Shown here: piece by piece, positions 28,246-39,776 of the stretch
How positions within the stretch are numbered: the stretch's first letter is position 1
How the letters are laid out: the number at the start of each line of letters is the position of its first letter
NCBI RefSeq assembly: GCF_015218165.1
Contig: NZ_CP048659.1
Span: 2,666,001-2,730,000 of the forward strand
DNA from: Acinetobacter piscicola
GTDB lineage: Bacteria > Pseudomonadota > Gammaproteobacteria > Pseudomonadales > Moraxellaceae
DNA: 64,000 nucleotides
Direction of reading: 5' to 3'
Notes under the pieces: model-generated
The model's database searches: none
What the model was told of the DNA's origin: nothing
What the model saw: the letters and a program-made list of their open reading frames with translations, nothing else
Program-made: the position numbers and the translations under genes

Positions 28246-28272
28246 AAAAAAAGACGCCTTAGCGTCTTTTTT
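28246..28272. terminator. Bidirectional terminator between tesA and thrH
   Basis: AGACGC (28252-28257) and GCGTCT (28262-28267) form a stem with a four-base loop, flanked by A-run and T-run. Confidence 0.88.
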
Positions 28273-28284
28273 CATGCAACAAGC

Positions 28285-28902
28285 TTATGCTGGAATATCA
28301 CGTACAGAAGCGTTACGAATCGCTTCTTTTAATGCCGCATAACCATGAATCGGTGGAAATTGAGGGAATTCACGAATTACATTTTCAGGTGCATCAAACA
28401 AGAAACCTTGGTCTGCTTCACCTAGCATGGTTGTATCATTATAAGAATCACCTGCTGCAATCACACGATAATTTAAACCATGCAACGCTTTTACAGCTTG
28501 ACGCTTTTGGTCTGGCTGACGCAATTTATACGCAGTGATCATGCCATTTTCATCCGTTTCTAATTTATGGCAGAAAATGGTTGGCCAACCTAATTGTTGC
28601 ATCAAAGGATGTGCAAACTCATAGAATGTATCAGAAAGAATAATCAGTTGAAAATGAGTACGCACCCATTCCACAAATTCTTTTGCACCTTCGAAAGGTC
28701 CCATCTCTGCGATGACAGCTTGAATATCATTTAAGCCTAAACCATGCTGTTTTAAAATATTCAAACGCTGTGTCATCAACACATCATAGTCAGGAATATC
28801 ACGAGTTGTTGCTTCTAGTTCTTTGATTCCTGTTTTCTTAGCAAAATTGATCCAGATTTCTGGTACCAATACACCCTCAAGATCAAGACATACGATTTCC
28901 AT
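28285..28902 (-). CDS. thrH: ThrH-type phosphoserine phosphatase/homoserine phosphotransferase
   Basis: A 205-residue HAD-superfamily phosphatase. HAD motif I is CLDLEGVLVPE with the nucleophile D7 and the general acid replaced by E9, as in ThrH. Motif II is LSDTF and motif IV is GDSYNDTTML. ThrH of Pseudomonas has phosphoserine phosphatase and phosphoserine:homoserine phosphotransferase activity. The start at 28902 was chosen because GGGAG lies seven bases before it; the frame upstream to 28914 includes that ribosome binding site. Confidence 0.9.
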   Translation of the reverse strand: MEIVCLDLEGVLVPEIWINFAKKTGIKELEATTRDIPDYDVLMTQRLNILKQHGLGLNDIQAVIAEMGPFEGAKEFVEWVRTHFQLIILSDTFYEFAHPLMQQLGWPTIFCHKLETDENGMITAYKLRQPDQKRQAVKALHGLNYRVIAAGDSYNDTTMLGEADQGFLFDAPENVIREFPQFPPIHGYAALKEAIRNASVRDIPA

Positions 28903-29096
28903 GGGTTCTCCCAAATGCCAATTGTAAATTTTGGCGCTATCATAGCATTAAAGATTGCGCAATTTAACGAAACTTTATAAATCTATTTTATTCATAAGCA
29001 TTGTATTTAATCTGCTAAGCAGTTTATTTCATTTACTTTAAAATATGATCAATTTCAAAGTACAACATAGCTTCAAGCTAAAGCCAGAGGCAACAA

Positions 29097-29831
29097 ATGA
29101 CTGTTATTCCTACAATTGATCATGTAGATGCGCTTGCAGCAGAATATGCTGATAAATCTCCATCAGACATTCTTGCCTTAGCCCTTTCACAACACGGTGA
29201 AATTGCCATTTCTTTTTCAGGTGCTGAGGATGTCGTACTGATTGATATGGCTGCAAATTTAGGCAAGCCCTTTCGCGTGTTTAGCTTAGACACGGGGCGT
29301 CTACATGCTGAAACCTATCAGTTCATTGAAACTGTTCGTAAGCATTACAATATTCAAATCGAAATCTGCTTTCCTGAAGCAGAAGCCGTTCAAAAACTTG
29401 TTACTGAAAAAGGGCTATTTAGCTTTTATCAAGACGAACATAAAGAATGTTGTGGTATTCGTAAAGTTCAGCCTTTACGCAAAAAACTTGCAACGCTAGA
29501 TGGTTGGATTACAGGTCAACGTAAAGATCAAAGTCCAGGAACACGTACAGAAATTCCTGTGATTCAAGCAGATGTAGGATTTTCAGGCGAAGGCAAACAA
29601 TTGATTAAATATAATCCCTTAGCCAATTGGTCAAGTGCTGACGTATGGAGTTATATCCGTATGATGGAAGTACCATTTAATCCCCTGCATGAAAAAGGCT
29701 TTATTTCCATTGGCTGTGAACCTTGTACTCGAGCTGTACTGCCAAATCAACATGAACGTGAGGGTCGCTGGTGGTGGGAAGAAGCAACCCATAAAGAGTG
29801 TGGTTTACACGCAGGCAACCTTAAAAAGTAG
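29097..29831 (+). CDS. cysH: Adenylyl-sulfate (APS) reductase, iron-sulfur type
   Basis: A 244-residue enzyme reducing activated sulfate to sulfite. The PP-loop is [14 protein letters not shown] near residues 41-54. The paired cysteines KECCGIRK and CEPC match the CC...CxxC pattern that binds a [4Fe-4S] cluster in APS reductases; enterobacterial PAPS reductases lack it. The active-site cysteine is in KECGLH near the C-terminus. APS, the product of CysDN, should therefore be the direct substrate and no APS kinase is needed. It is a separate transcript with its own terminator. Confidence 0.94.
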   Translation: MTVIPTIDHVDALAAEYADKSPSDILALALSQHGEIAISFSGAEDVVLIDMAANLGKPFRVFSLDTGRLHAETYQFIETVRKHYNIQIEICFPEAEAVQKLVTEKGLFSFYQDEHKECCGIRKVQPLRKKLATLDGWITGQRKDQSPGTRTEIPVIQADVGFSGEGKQLIKYNPLANWSSADVWSYIRMMEVPFNPLHEKGFISIGCEPCTRAVLPNQHEREGRWWWEEATHKECGLHAGNLKK

Positions 29832-29834
29832 TTC

Positions 29835-29868
29835 AAAAAAAGCCACTGATATTCAGTGGCTTTTTTTA
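29835..29868 (+). terminator. Terminator after cysH
   Basis: GCCACTGA (29842-29849) and TCAGTGGC (29853-29860) form a perfect stem, followed by seven T. Confidence 0.9.
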
Positions 29869-30003
29869 TAGCCCTAGTATTCACACTTTATTCACTATTC
29901 TTTTTTGTTTCACTTTATACTAAAATCAGATGGATAATTCTAAAAAATCAGCGCTCAAATTATCTGAGTCGTTGTTGTTTTTGCAGTGAGGCAAATCATT
30001 ACC

Positions 30004-31395
30004 ATGCGACCATTACACCCTCTTGATTTTATTTTTCTAAATCTAGAAAAGCGCCAACAACCCATGCACGTTGGAGGATTGTTTTTATTTCAAATCCCCG
30101 ATGATGCACCCTCTACTTTTATTCAAGACCTCGTTGCAGACATACGAAACTCGAAATCTATTCCTGTTCCACCCTTTAATAATCGTTTAAATGGTCTATT
30201 TTGGGATGAAGATGAAGAATTTGATATTGACCACCATTTTCGCCATATCGCACTGCCACATCCCGGAAGAATACGCGAATTATTGGTTTATATTTCACAA
30301 GAACATAGTGCTTTAATTGACCGTGCTAAACCATTATGGACATGCCATATCATTGAAGGCATTGAAGGTAATCGTTTTGCCATGTATTTTAAAATCCACC
30401 ATGCCATGATCGATGGTGTCGCAGGTATGCGTTTATTGGAAAAATCATTTTCCAAAGATCCCAATTCAAAATCAATCATTCCTCCTTGGTGTGTGGAAGG
30501 CAAACGTGCCAAACGCTTAAAAGCACCTAAAGTCAGTAAAATTAAAAATATTTTATCCACCATTAAAGGGCAAATTGAGGTTACACCAAAAGTTACCCAA
30601 GAACTTTGCCAAACTATTTTTAAAGAAATGGGCAAAAATCCTGACTATGTATCAAGTTTTCAAGCACCAAGTAGTATTTTTAACCAACGGGTAAGTTCGT
30701 CTCGTCGTTTTGCAGCTCAGTCTTTTGAGTTAGATCGTTTTCGCACCATTTCCAAAGCCCTAAATGTCACCATTAATGATGTGGTTTTAGCTGTTTGTTC
30801 AGGTGCTTTACGTGAATATTTGACCAGTCAAAACGCTTTACCTAAAAAGCCTTTGATTGCAATGGTGCCGGCTTCATTACGTGATGATGATTCAGACGTA
30901 AGTAACCGGATCACGATGATTTTGGCAAATTTAGGGACGCATAAAGATGAGCCTTTAGAGCGTTTAGACATTATTAAACGCAGTGTACAAAATGCAAAAA
31001 ATCGTTTTAAACGCATGAATGCCAATCAAATTTTAAATTATAGTGCCTTTGTATATGGGCCTGCAGGTTTAAATATTGCTTCAGGGATATTGCCTAAACG
31101 CCAAGCATTTAACGTGATTATTTCCAATGTTCCCGGCCCTCGCGAACCTCTCTATTGGAATGGTGCCAAACTCGATGCCCTCTACCCTGCATCAATCGTA
31201 CTCGATGGACAAGCCCTCAATATCACAATGACGAGTTATTTAGATAAACTTGAAGTGGGTTTAACGGGTTGCCGCCGTACTTTGCCTAAAATGCAAAATC
31301 TGTTGACTCATTTAGAAGATGAGATTCAACGCTTTGAAAAGCTTATTGCAGAACATGATCAAGTGGAAGATATTGCCAAGACAGTATCGGCTTAA
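30004..31395 (+). CDS. wax-dgaT: Wax ester synthase/acyl-CoA:diacylglycerol acyltransferase
   Basis: A 463-residue bifunctional acyltransferase making wax esters and triacylglycerols, the storage lipids of Acinetobacter. The active-site motif HHAMIDG lies at residues 132-138. The start MRPLHPLDFIF and the motif NVPGPREPLYWNGAKLD are as I recall them from the ADP1 enzyme. The ATG at 30004 was chosen for that reason; an in-frame GTG at 29986 is less likely. It is a single gene followed by a terminator. Together with TesA and isocitrate lyase it points to a fatty-acid or alkane lifestyle. Confidence 0.95.
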   Translation: MRPLHPLDFIFLNLEKRQQPMHVGGLFLFQIPDDAPSTFIQDLVADIRNSKSIPVPPFNNRLNGLFWDEDEEFDIDHHFRHIALPHPGRIRELLVYISQEHSALIDRAKPLWTCHIIEGIEGNRFAMYFKIHHAMIDGVAGMRLLEKSFSKDPNSKSIIPPWCVEGKRAKRLKAPKVSKIKNILSTIKGQIEVTPKVTQELCQTIFKEMGKNPDYVSSFQAPSSIFNQRVSSSRRFAAQSFELDRFRTISKALNVTINDVVLAVCSGALREYLTSQNALPKKPLIAMVPASLRDDDSDVSNRITMILANLGTHKDEPLERLDIIKRSVQNAKNRFKRMNANQILNYSAFVYGPAGLNIASGILPKRQAFNVIISNVPGPREPLYWNGAKLDALYPASIVLDGQALNITMTSYLDKLEVGLTGCRRTLPKMQNLLTHLEDEIQRFEKLIAEHDQVEDIAKTVSA

Positions 31396-31467
31396 AATGT
31401 GCAATTTTAAAATTATTTTTCTGATTGCTATTTTTGAAAAATGATGTTGAAACGATACAAATAAATT

Positions 31468-31499
31468 AAGGGGCGATTAAATTGCCCCTTAGTTTTTAA
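31468..31499. terminator. Bidirectional terminator after wax-dgaT
   Basis: AAGGGGC and GCCCCTT form a stem around a nine-base AT loop (31468-31490), followed by a T-run. Its right arm overlaps the stop codon of the minus-strand gene at 31489. Confidence 0.85.
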
Positions 31500-31662
31500 T
31501 ATTACGACATTGTTTGAGCAATTGATGACACATGGTCACGACCATATCTTTAGTAATGCTCACTTCTTTGCCATTTTCATCTAACATTACACAGGTATTC
31601 TTCGGTTGGTTGTCCAACACATGTTGTAGATTACGTGTGATAATTTTTTCACTTACTGTCAT
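31489..31662 (-). CDS. Small PA1571-like protein (57 aa)
   Basis: An open frame of 57 codons on the minus strand: it begins MTVSEKIITRNLQHVLDNQP, continues with TCVMLDENGKEV, and ends HQLLKQCRNIKN. AGGT lies six bases before the ATG, and the terminator at 31468-31490 follows at once. The pattern resembles the short PA1571-type proteins of Pseudomonas and Acinetobacter, whose function is not known to me. It is convergent with wax-dgaT. Confidence 0.75.
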   Translation of the reverse strand: MTVSEKIITRNLQHVLDNQPKNTCVMLDENGKEVSITKDMVVTMCHQLLKQCRNIKN

Positions 31663-31790
31663 ATTTACCTCACTTGCTAAGATTCAAATCCGAATCTATG
31701 GCTACTTGTTATGCTTAGTATTGTGAAATTAATCTGCTAGAAAGTAAAATGTCAGTTGTAACAAGTGTTTAACGATATCCTGTTACAATT

Positions 31791-33245
31791 TTAACTTAAA
31801 ATGATATCGTATTGCTCTTGCGTATATAAATTTTCGACTTGGAACTTGATCACACGATGGATGAAATGCTCCAAATCCGCCACAGCAGGCGCTTCTGCTG
31901 TTAATAAACGGTCAATCACAGATGGATGTGCAACGACAGTAAAACCACTTTGTGACTCAAAAGCCCGCGCATATCTCAAAATTTCTCGAAAAATTTCGTA
32001 ACATACTGTCTCGGCAGTTTTAACATAACCACGCCCTTGACAGGTTGGGCAAGACTCACACAGCAGATGCTCTAAAGACTCGCGGGTACGCTTACGCGTC
32101 ATCTCCACCAAGCCAAGTTCCGACACTTGGGTAATCTTGGTTTTAGCATGATCTCGTTCCAACATTTTATCGAAATGCTGCATCACGGCTTCGCGGTGCT
32201 CTGCCTCTTGCATGTCAATAAAATCTATAATGATAATGCCGCCCAAGTTACGTAAACGTAATTGCCGTGCAATCACTTGCGTCGCTTCCATATTTGTTTT
32301 AAATACGGTGTCTTCAAGTGTACGCCCACCCACATAAGAGCCGGTATTCACATCAATGGTCGTCATGGCTTCTGTCTGATCAATCATCAGATAACCACCA
32401 GACTTCAAAGCAACCCGAGTTTGCAATGCTTTTTGAATATCTTCTTCAACATTATATAAATCAAATAATGGACGCTCACCCGGATAATGCAGCAAGTGTT
32501 GCTCCATATTCGGTACAAACTCTTTGACAAACTCTTGTAATTTACTGTGAATTTCACGTGAATCTACATAAATTTTAGCCGTATTTTCATTTGCCAAATC
32601 TCGAATCACACGCTGCGGCAAAGGCAATTCTTCAAAAATTAACGAAGGTACAGCAATCGCTTTTTGTTTACGTTGAATATATTCCCAAAGCTTAACCAAA
32701 TAGCACATATCTTGCGCAATGGATGCTTCATCTATACCGTCCGCCGCAGTTCGTACAATCACTGAACCAGGTAATTTATGCTCACCCTGAATACGTTCAA
32801 TAATCGAGCGCAAACGGTCTCGTTCTTCTTCTGATTCAATTCGTTGCGATACACCAATATGACTTCCATATGGCATTAATACTAAATAACGTGAAGGGAT
32901 AGAAAGGTCTGTACTGAGCCGAGCACCTTTCGTTCCTAACATGTCTTTCATGACTTGAACGGTCAGGATTTGTCCGGGTTGTAATAACTCAAAGACATTG
33001 GGTGTAGGCTGATTTTTTTGCCAAACCATATCATTAATATGTAAAAATGCTGTACGAGAAAGCCCGATATCCACAAAAGCAGCCTGCATTCCGGGCAGCA
33101 CACGCACAACTTTTCCTTTGTAAATATTGCCTACAAGACCACGCTTTACTGTACGTTCAACAAATAATTCATTGACCGTGCCATTTTGGATTAGCGCTAC
33201 CCGACATTCCATAGGGGTGACGTTAATCAATAACTCGTCAGACAT
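31791..33245 (-). CDS. rng: Ribonuclease G
   Basis: A 484-residue endoribonuclease of the RNase E/G family that matures 16S rRNA and degrades mRNA. It starts MSDELLINVTPMECRVALI, followed by an S1 RNA-binding domain (GNIYKGKVVRVLPGMQAAFVD). The catalytic DNase I-like part carries TTIDVNTGSYVG and the zinc-link region CPTCQGRGYV. No long C-terminal scaffold follows, so this is RNase G and not RNase E. The start at 33245 was chosen over 33257. It is the last gene of the mreBCD-maf-rng group. Confidence 0.95.
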   Translation of the reverse strand: MSDELLINVTPMECRVALIQNGTVNELFVERTVKRGLVGNIYKGKVVRVLPGMQAAFVDIGLSRTAFLHINDMVWQKNQPTPNVFELLQPGQILTVQVMKDMLGTKGARLSTDLSIPSRYLVLMPYGSHIGVSQRIESEEERDRLRSIIERIQGEHKLPGSVIVRTAADGIDEASIAQDMCYLVKLWEYIQRKQKAIAVPSLIFEELPLPQRVIRDLANENTAKIYVDSREIHSKLQEFVKEFVPNMEQHLLHYPGERPLFDLYNVEEDIQKALQTRVALKSGGYLMIDQTEAMTTIDVNTGSYVGGRTLEDTVFKTNMEATQVIARQLRLRNLGGIIIIDFIDMQEAEHREAVMQHFDKMLERDHAKTKITQVSELGLVEMTRKRTRESLEHLLCESCPTCQGRGYVKTAETVCYEIFREILRYARAFESQSGFTVVAHPSVIDRLLTAEAPAVADLEHFIHRVIKFQVENLYTQEQYDIILS

Positions 33246-33284
33246 AATAAAACTCAAAACATTATAAAAATTCTTTTGAAGTGG

Positions 33285-33851
33285 TTAATTTAATGCCTTA
33301 ACCGCTTTTAATAACTGTACAGTCTCGTGTAAAGGAAGCCCCACCACATTCGTATAACTCCCCTCTATACGAGTGACATATTGTGCAGCAATCCCCTGAA
33401 TGGCGTAAGCACCTGCTTTACCTAAAGGTTCTCTAGTTGCCCAATAATATTCCATATCTTCTAGGCTTAATTTTTGTAATTGAACACGTGTGCTAACCAC
33501 TTGTGTTACTGATTTTTCAGCTGTCGCGACAGAAATTCCAGTCAAAACTTCATGTTCATTATTAGATAATAATGACCAAATTTCAAAAGCATGCTGTTTA
33601 GATTCAGGTTTACCAATGATCTGATCATTGAATACTAAACTTGTATCTGCTGCAAGCACGACAGCATGCGGTTGACTTGCCAGTACAGTTTTCGCCTTCG
33701 TTTCTGCCAAACGGCGTACATACTGTTCTATATGTTCATTTTCTAAAACAGATTCATCAATATCTGGGCTTAAAACTTCAAAGCTTAAACCCAATTGTTG
33801 CAACAGTTCTCTACGTCTAGGTGAACTAGAGGCTAATATTAAATTCGCCAT
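33285..33851 (-). CDS. maf: Maf-type nucleoside triphosphate pyrophosphatase
   Basis: A 188-residue house-cleaning pyrophosphatase acting on non-canonical nucleoside triphosphates. The signature SSPRRRELL is at residues 8-16, followed by DTSLVFNDQIIGKP and the EPLGKAGAYAIQG motif. The start MANLILASS at 33851 gives a 13-base overlap with mreD; a longer frame to 33911 runs deep into mreD and is unlikely. The order mreD-maf-rng is widely conserved in Gammaproteobacteria. Confidence 0.93.
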   Translation of the reverse strand: MANLILASSSPRRRELLQQLGLSFEVLSPDIDESVLENEHIEQYVRRLAETKAKTVLASQPHAVVLAADTSLVFNDQIIGKPESKQHAFEIWSLLSNNEHEVLTGISVATAEKSVTQVVSTRVQLQKLSLEDMEYYWATREPLGKAGAYAIQGIAAQYVTRIEGSYTNVVGLPLHETVQLLKAVKALN

Positions 33852-34336
33852 TTTTTCAAAAGATAATATAAGATTGGCCAACTTAAAATACTTGCAACTA
33901 AAGGTTGCCAATGTCGTGTTAAAGAAAAGTTGATCCCAAACATGGTTTGTGCCAACAAGGTAAAGACGAGATGCGCAATCACAGCTAAACTAACAATGAC
34001 CCATAAATTACTAAACGTCAGTACACGTCTTTCTCGAATAAAATAGCGTGTCAAAAATGCCAACACCACGTAACTCAGCGCATTCATTCCCAGTGGTGCA
34101 TCAAGCAACAAGTCTGTAAACAAACCCATCGAAAATGCGAACCAAACACCACACCATGTCGGCTGACACAACACCCAAAATAAGGTGATTAACAGCATAA
34201 ACAAAGGTCGCCAGCCTGCAATGCCATAAGACAAAGGATAGACCACTAAAATCGAGGCAATCACCACCGACAAGATAATGATAATAAATGGATCTTTACG
34301 CTGACGTTGCGAAGACAATTTTTTAGCGATCAACAT
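33839..34336 (-). CDS. mreD: Rod shape-determining protein MreD
   Basis: A 165-residue integral membrane protein of the elongasome with about five hydrophobic segments. The conserved stretch FAFSMGLFTDLLLDAPLGMNALSY lies in the middle. Its start overlaps the end of mreC by 14 bases and its end overlaps maf by 13, showing tight translational coupling. Confidence 0.93.
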   Translation of the reverse strand: MLIAKKLSSQRQRKDPFIIIILSVVIASILVVYPLSYGIAGWRPLFMLLITLFWVLCQPTWCGVWFAFSMGLFTDLLLDAPLGMNALSYVVLAFLTRYFIRERRVLTFSNLWVIVSLAVIAHLVFTLLAQTMFGINFSLTRHWQPLVASILSWPILYYLLKKWRI

Positions 34337-35180
34337 GCGGCTGCTCCATCGCTAATGAGTCAGAAAATAATACCACCACATGATGCCCCCCTGCTAATTG
34401 TGCTGCAGGCGCAACATCAATACTCGCAAACTCACCTGAGTTATGACGCATTACTTTCGACACTGTTCCCACTAAATAACCTGCTGGAAAATGTTGTCCT
34501 AAACCTGAACTATAGACTTTATCCCCAACTTTAATATTGGCACTGGTTGGAACATATTCCATTTTCAAGCGCCCCAAATCACCTGTACCCGTCACAATTG
34601 CACGCATACCTGAACGTTCTAAACGCACAGAAAGCGAATGCTCTTTGTCAGATAACAGCATGATACGGCTACTATGTGGATAGACATTAATAATCTGTCC
34701 CATAATGCCTTTATCATCCAATACCGTCTGCCCAACACGTAATTGGCTAGACGAACCGCGATTAATAATAATGATGTGACGTAGTGGATCTGCATCTGTA
34801 CCAATCACTTCTGCAATTTCCATGCGTCCATCAATAATCAAAGGCGTATCGAGTAATCCACGCAAACGAGTATTTTCCGCAGAAAGCTCGGACAATTTCT
34901 GTAGGCGCACTTGTGCCTGAAGCAATTCCGCTTGCATCGCAGTATTTTCACGGCGCAATTGGGCTTCAGACTTAGTTTGCTGGTTAAGCCATTCTTTCGA
35001 TAATACAGGATAACTCGCAAGCGCATAAATGGGGTTATATGCGGCATACAAGACATCTCTTGCAGGTTGAATCACATGGGGCATACGCCAATTAAAAAAC
35101 AGCACAACCACACATGTAATCACCGCAATGATGAATGAACGAAAAGATGGCGGTTGTCTTGAAAAGAGATTCGGTTGCAC
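34323..35180 (-). CDS. mreC: Cell shape-determining protein MreC
   Basis: A 285-residue bitopic membrane protein linking cytoplasmic MreB with periplasmic synthases. One N-terminal helix (FIIAVITCVVVLFFNW) is followed by a coiled coil (about residues 65-105, with SELSAENTRLRGLL). A beta-domain follows with INRGSSSQLRVGQTVLDDKG and VGDKVYSSGLGQHFPAGY. It lies 31 bases after mreB. Confidence 0.94.
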   Translation of the reverse strand: MQPNLFSRQPPSFRSFIIAVITCVVVLFFNWRMPHVIQPARDVLYAAYNPIYALASYPVLSKEWLNQQTKSEAQLRRENTAMQAELLQAQVRLQKLSELSAENTRLRGLLDTPLIIDGRMEIAEVIGTDADPLRHIIIINRGSSSQLRVGQTVLDDKGIMGQIINVYPHSSRIMLLSDKEHSLSVRLERSGMRAIVTGTGDLGRLKMEYVPTSANIKVGDKVYSSGLGQHFPAGYLVGTVSKVMRHNSGEFASIDVAPAAQLAGGHHVVVLFSDSLAMEQPHVDR

Positions 35181-35211
35181 CGCCTCGTCCTTAAACTTAG
35201 TCTACAGAAGA

Positions 35212-36261
<1,050 letters not shown>

Positions 36262-36386
36262 TCAGTTAAACTTTAGTATGGACGCAAGATGGCAACTTTA
36301 ACTAAATGTGATGCTTTGGACAAGTCAATCGCTTATTATAACGCACGATATTTTAACTTTTTTTAAAACTGATTAGGTGAGACATC

Positions 36387-36701
36387 ATGTCAACTTCAGA
36401 TGCTCAGCATTCTGCAGACTTAAATGCGCAAACTGTATCGCAGATTGCTAACCTCGCTCGATTGTCGCTAGATGATGCGCAATCTACTGAATATGCTCAA
36501 AGTTTAAATAAAATTTTAGGGATGATGGAAACTCTGAAAGGCATTGATACCGAAGGTGTTGAGCCACTTAAGAGTCCATTTGACAATCCACAACCTTTGC
36601 GTGAAGACGTTGTAACTGAAAGTAATCATCGTGAAGAATATCAAGCCGTTGCTCCTGCTGTACAGGACGGTTTGTATCTCGTACCACGTGTGATTGAATA
36701 A
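36387..36701 (+). CDS. gatC: Asp-tRNA(Asn)/Glu-tRNA(Gln) amidotransferase subunit C
   Basis: The 104-residue small stabilising subunit of the GatCAB amidotransferase. The family core is IANLARLSLDDAQS near residues 22-35, followed by VEPLKSPFDNPQPLREDVV and the C-terminal DGLYLVPRVIE. It is the first gene of gatCAB; gatA follows after 51 bases. Confidence 0.95.
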   Translation: MSTSDAQHSADLNAQTVSQIANLARLSLDDAQSTEYAQSLNKILGMMETLKGIDTEGVEPLKSPFDNPQPLREDVVTESNHREEYQAVAPAVQDGLYLVPRVIE

Positions 36702-36752
36702 AATTTAAACAGTTAAATCTATTTCCCAAATTAATCGTAAAGAATTGTTCCC

Positions 36753-38231
36753 ATGACTGATTTACATCGCTTATCTGTTCGTGAAATGGCTGAAGGCTTA
36801 AAAAGCGCTCAGTTTTCATCTCGTGAATTGACACAACATTATTTAGACCGTATTGCAAAGATTGACCAATACGTGAAATCTTATGTAACGGTTACCCCTG
36901 AACATGCACTTGCCCAAGCTGATGCTGCTGATGGTTTATTGAAATCAGGAATGGCAAGTGCACTAACAGGTGTTCCGCTTGCGCATAAAGATATTTTCTG
37001 TACCCAAGGCATCAAAACCACTGCGGGTTCAAAAATTTTAGACAACTTCATTTCTCCATACGACGCAACTGTAGTCAGCAAAGCCAAAGCAGCTGGCTTA
37101 GTGACTTTAGGTAAAGTCAATATGGATGAATTCGCTATGGGTTCAACCTCTGAAAGCTCATACTATGGTGCAACTAAGAACCCATGGAACTTAGACTGCG
37201 TACCGGGAGGATCATCTGGTGGTTCTGCCGCAGCAGTTGCAGCAGACCTTGCTCCTTTTGCAACAGGGACTGATACGGGGGGTTCAATTCGTCAACCTGC
37301 ATCATTCTGTGGTTTAACAGGCTTAAAACCAACCTATGGTCGTGTTTCCCGTTTCGGGATGATTGCTTATGCATCATCACTTGACCAAGGTGGGCCAATG
37401 GCACGTTCGGCAGAAGACTGTGCCTATTTGATGAATGTCATGGCAGGTCATGACCAAAAAGACTCAACATCAGTCAACAAAGACGTTGATGATTATGTTG
37501 CTGACTTAAATGCAACGACAGTCAAAGGTTTACGTATTGGTATTCCAAAACAATACTTCAATGTACAAGGTCTGGATGCTGACGTTAAAGCACGTGTTGA
37601 AGAATCTTTGAAAAAATTAGAAGAGATGGGCGCAACGTTGGTTGAAATCGACCTCAACATGACTGACGCTTATGTACCGACTTATTACCTGATTGCGCCT
37701 GCCGAAGCATCTTCAAACTTACAGCGCTATGATGGTGTACGTTACGGTTATCGTGCTGAAAATCCAAAAGATATTTTAGACTTATATAAACGTTCACGTT
37801 CTGAAGGTTTTGGAGCAGAAGTTCAACGCCGTATCTTGATCGGAACATATGCGCTATCTGCGGGTTATTACGATGCTTACTATGTCAAAGCACAAAAAGT
37901 ACGTCGTCTCATCCAACAAGATTTCTTAAAAGCATTTGAATCGGTTGATGTGATTGCTGCCCCTGCTGCACCAACCACAGCGTATAAGATTGGTGCAAAC
38001 CTTTCTCCAGTTGAAATGTACTTGGGCGATATCTATACCATCGCGGTCAACCTTGCAGGTCTTCCTGCGATTAACGCGCCTGTTGGTTTTGATCAAAATA
38101 ATTTACCTGTTGGCTTACAGTTGATTGGTAACTACTGGTCAGAATCTCAATTGTTGTCTGTGGTGCATCAATACCAACAAGCAACGGATTGGCACACCAA
38201 ACGCGCTGCAATTGCTGAGGAGAACGCATAA
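36753..38231 (+). CDS. gatA: Asp-tRNA(Asn)/Glu-tRNA(Gln) amidotransferase subunit A
   Basis: The 492-residue amidase subunit, releasing ammonia from glutamine. The Ser-cisSer-Lys triad is visible as K79 in AHKD, S154 in GGSSGGS and S178 in TDTGGSIR. Its last base is the first base of the gatB start (TAATG), so the two are coupled. Confidence 0.97.
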   Translation: MTDLHRLSVREMAEGLKSAQFSSRELTQHYLDRIAKIDQYVKSYVTVTPEHALAQADAADGLLKSGMASALTGVPLAHKDIFCTQGIKTTAGSKILDNFISPYDATVVSKAKAAGLVTLGKVNMDEFAMGSTSESSYYGATKNPWNLDCVPGGSSGGSAAAVAADLAPFATGTDTGGSIRQPASFCGLTGLKPTYGRVSRFGMIAYASSLDQGGPMARSAEDCAYLMNVMAGHDQKDSTSVNKDVDDYVADLNATTVKGLRIGIPKQYFNVQGLDADVKARVEESLKKLEEMGATLVEIDLNMTDAYVPTYYLIAPAEASSNLQRYDGVRYGYRAENPKDILDLYKRSRSEGFGAEVQRRILIGTYALSAGYYDAYYVKAQKVRRLIQQDFLKAFESVDVIAAPAAPTTAYKIGANLSPVEMYLGDIYTIAVNLAGLPAINAPVGFDQNNLPVGLQLIGNYWSESQLLSVVHQYQQATDWHTKRAAIAEENA

Positions 38232-39706
38232 TGTCAAAAAATGCTGCTAAACCTAAGTCAAACTTAATTGATGGTTGGGAAGTCGTTATTGGTATCGAGA
38301 TTCATACTCAGCTTGCGACAAAATCTAAAATCTTCTCAGGTTCTTCTACTGAATTTGGTCAAGATCCCAACACCCAAGCGAGCCTTGTTGACTTGGCAAT
38401 GCCAGGGGTTCTACCTGTATTAAATAAAGAAGTGGTGGATTTAGCGATTCGCTTCGGTTTAGGTATTGATGCCTACATCGACCAAGCCTCTGTATTTGCA
38501 CGTAAAAACTACTTCTACCCTGACTCGCCTAAAGGCTATCAAATCAGCCAGATGGACAATCCAATCGTGGGTTTAGGTCATATCGACATTCAACTTGAAG
38601 ATGGCACAGTCAAACGCATCGGCGTGACACGTGCACACCTTGAGGAAGATGCAGGTAAATCGATCCATGACCAATTCGAAGGTATGTCAGGCATCGACTT
38701 AAACCGTGCAGGTACACCACTTCTTGAAATCGTTTCTGAACCTGATATGCGTTCTGTTGAAGAAGCTGTTGCCTACATTAAAGCTATTCACACGCTTGTA
38801 CGTTGGTTAGGTATTTCTGACGGTAACATGGCAGAAGGTTCGTTCCGTGCTGACTGTAACGTGTCTTTACGTCGTCCAGGTCAGCCATTTGGTACACGTT
38901 GTGAGCTTAAAAACCTCAACTCATTCCGTTTCATTGAACAAGCGATCAATGTTGAAATTGAACGTCAAATGGAAATCTTGGAATGGGATGGCACCATCGA
39001 CCAAGAAACACGCTTGTTCGACCCTGTGAAGATGGAAACGCGTTCAATGCGTTCTAAAGAAGAAGCGAACGATTACCGCTACTTCCCTGATCCTGACTTG
39101 TTGCCTGTGATTATTGCCGATGCGCAAATTGCTGAAGCAAAAGCCAACCTGCCTGAGTTACCAAAAGCCCGCCGTGAACGTTTTGTCGCTGACTTTGGCG
39201 TGACTGAGTACGATGCTCACGTGCTTACGCTGACTCGTGAAATGTCAGAGTTTTATGAAGACGTGGTAAAAGCTGCTGGCGGTGCTGCACAAGGTAAGAT
39301 TGCTGCAAACTGGGTGATGGGTGAATTCTCAGGGGCGCTGAACAAAGCGGGCTTAGAGTTGGCGGACTCTCCTGTATCAGCAGAAAAATTGGGTGGCATG
39401 ATTGCACGTATTGTGGACAACACCATTAACGGTAAGATTGCGAAACAAGTGTTCGGTTTTATGTGGGAAGAAGGCAAAACTGCGGACGAGATTATTGCTG
39501 AAAAAGGCTTGAAACAGGAAACTGATACAGGTGCAATTGAAGCAATCATTAAAGACGTACTTGCTGCTAACGAGAAGATGGTTGAAGAGTATAAATCTGG
39601 TAAAGAGAAAGCCTTTAACGGTCTTGTTGGTCAAGTGATGAAAGCAGCGAAAGGTAAAGCTAACCCTGCACAAGTAAATGAATTAATGAAGAAATTGATT
39701 GGTTGA
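38231..39706 (+). CDS. gatB: Asp-tRNA(Asn)/Glu-tRNA(Gln) amidotransferase subunit B
   Basis: The 491-residue subunit that binds mischarged tRNA and activates the acyl group. It starts with the core motif [34 protein letters not shown] and [15 protein letters not shown] follow. The C-terminal YqeY-like helical domain begins near residue 330 and ends [16 protein letters not shown]. It is the last gene of the operon and is followed by a terminator. Confidence 0.97.
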   Translation: MSKNAAKPKSNLIDGWEVVIGIEIHTQLATKSKIFSGSSTEFGQDPNTQASLVDLAMPGVLPVLNKEVVDLAIRFGLGIDAYIDQASVFARKNYFYPDSPKGYQISQMDNPIVGLGHIDIQLEDGTVKRIGVTRAHLEEDAGKSIHDQFEGMSGIDLNRAGTPLLEIVSEPDMRSVEEAVAYIKAIHTLVRWLGISDGNMAEGSFRADCNVSLRRPGQPFGTRCELKNLNSFRFIEQAINVEIERQMEILEWDGTIDQETRLFDPVKMETRSMRSKEEANDYRYFPDPDLLPVIIADAQIAEAKANLPELPKARRERFVADFGVTEYDAHVLTLTREMSEFYEDVVKAAGGAAQGKIAANWVMGEFSGALNKAGLELADSPVSAEKLGGMIARIVDNTINGKIAKQVFGFMWEEGKTADEIIAEKGLKQETDTGAIEAIIKDVLAANEKMVEEYKSGKEKAFNGLVGQVMKAAKGKANPAQVNELMKKLIG

Positions 39707-39733
39707 TTATTGATTAATTTATAAATTCATGAG

Positions 39734-39766
39734 ATAAAACCCCTACCTCGTGTGGGGTTTTATTTT
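39734..39766 (+). terminator. Terminator after gatB
   Basis: ATAAAACCCC and GGGGTTTTAT form a stem around ACCTCGTGT-like loop bases, followed by T-rich sequence. The next gene starts only about ten bases later, so its own promoter must lie before or across this hairpin. Confidence 0.85.
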
Positions 39767-39776
39767 TGAGAGAAGA

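Noticed and set aside
31791-33245. RNase E instead of RNase G
   Set aside because: At 484 residues there is no long C-terminal scaffold, and the position after mreBCD-maf is that of rng.
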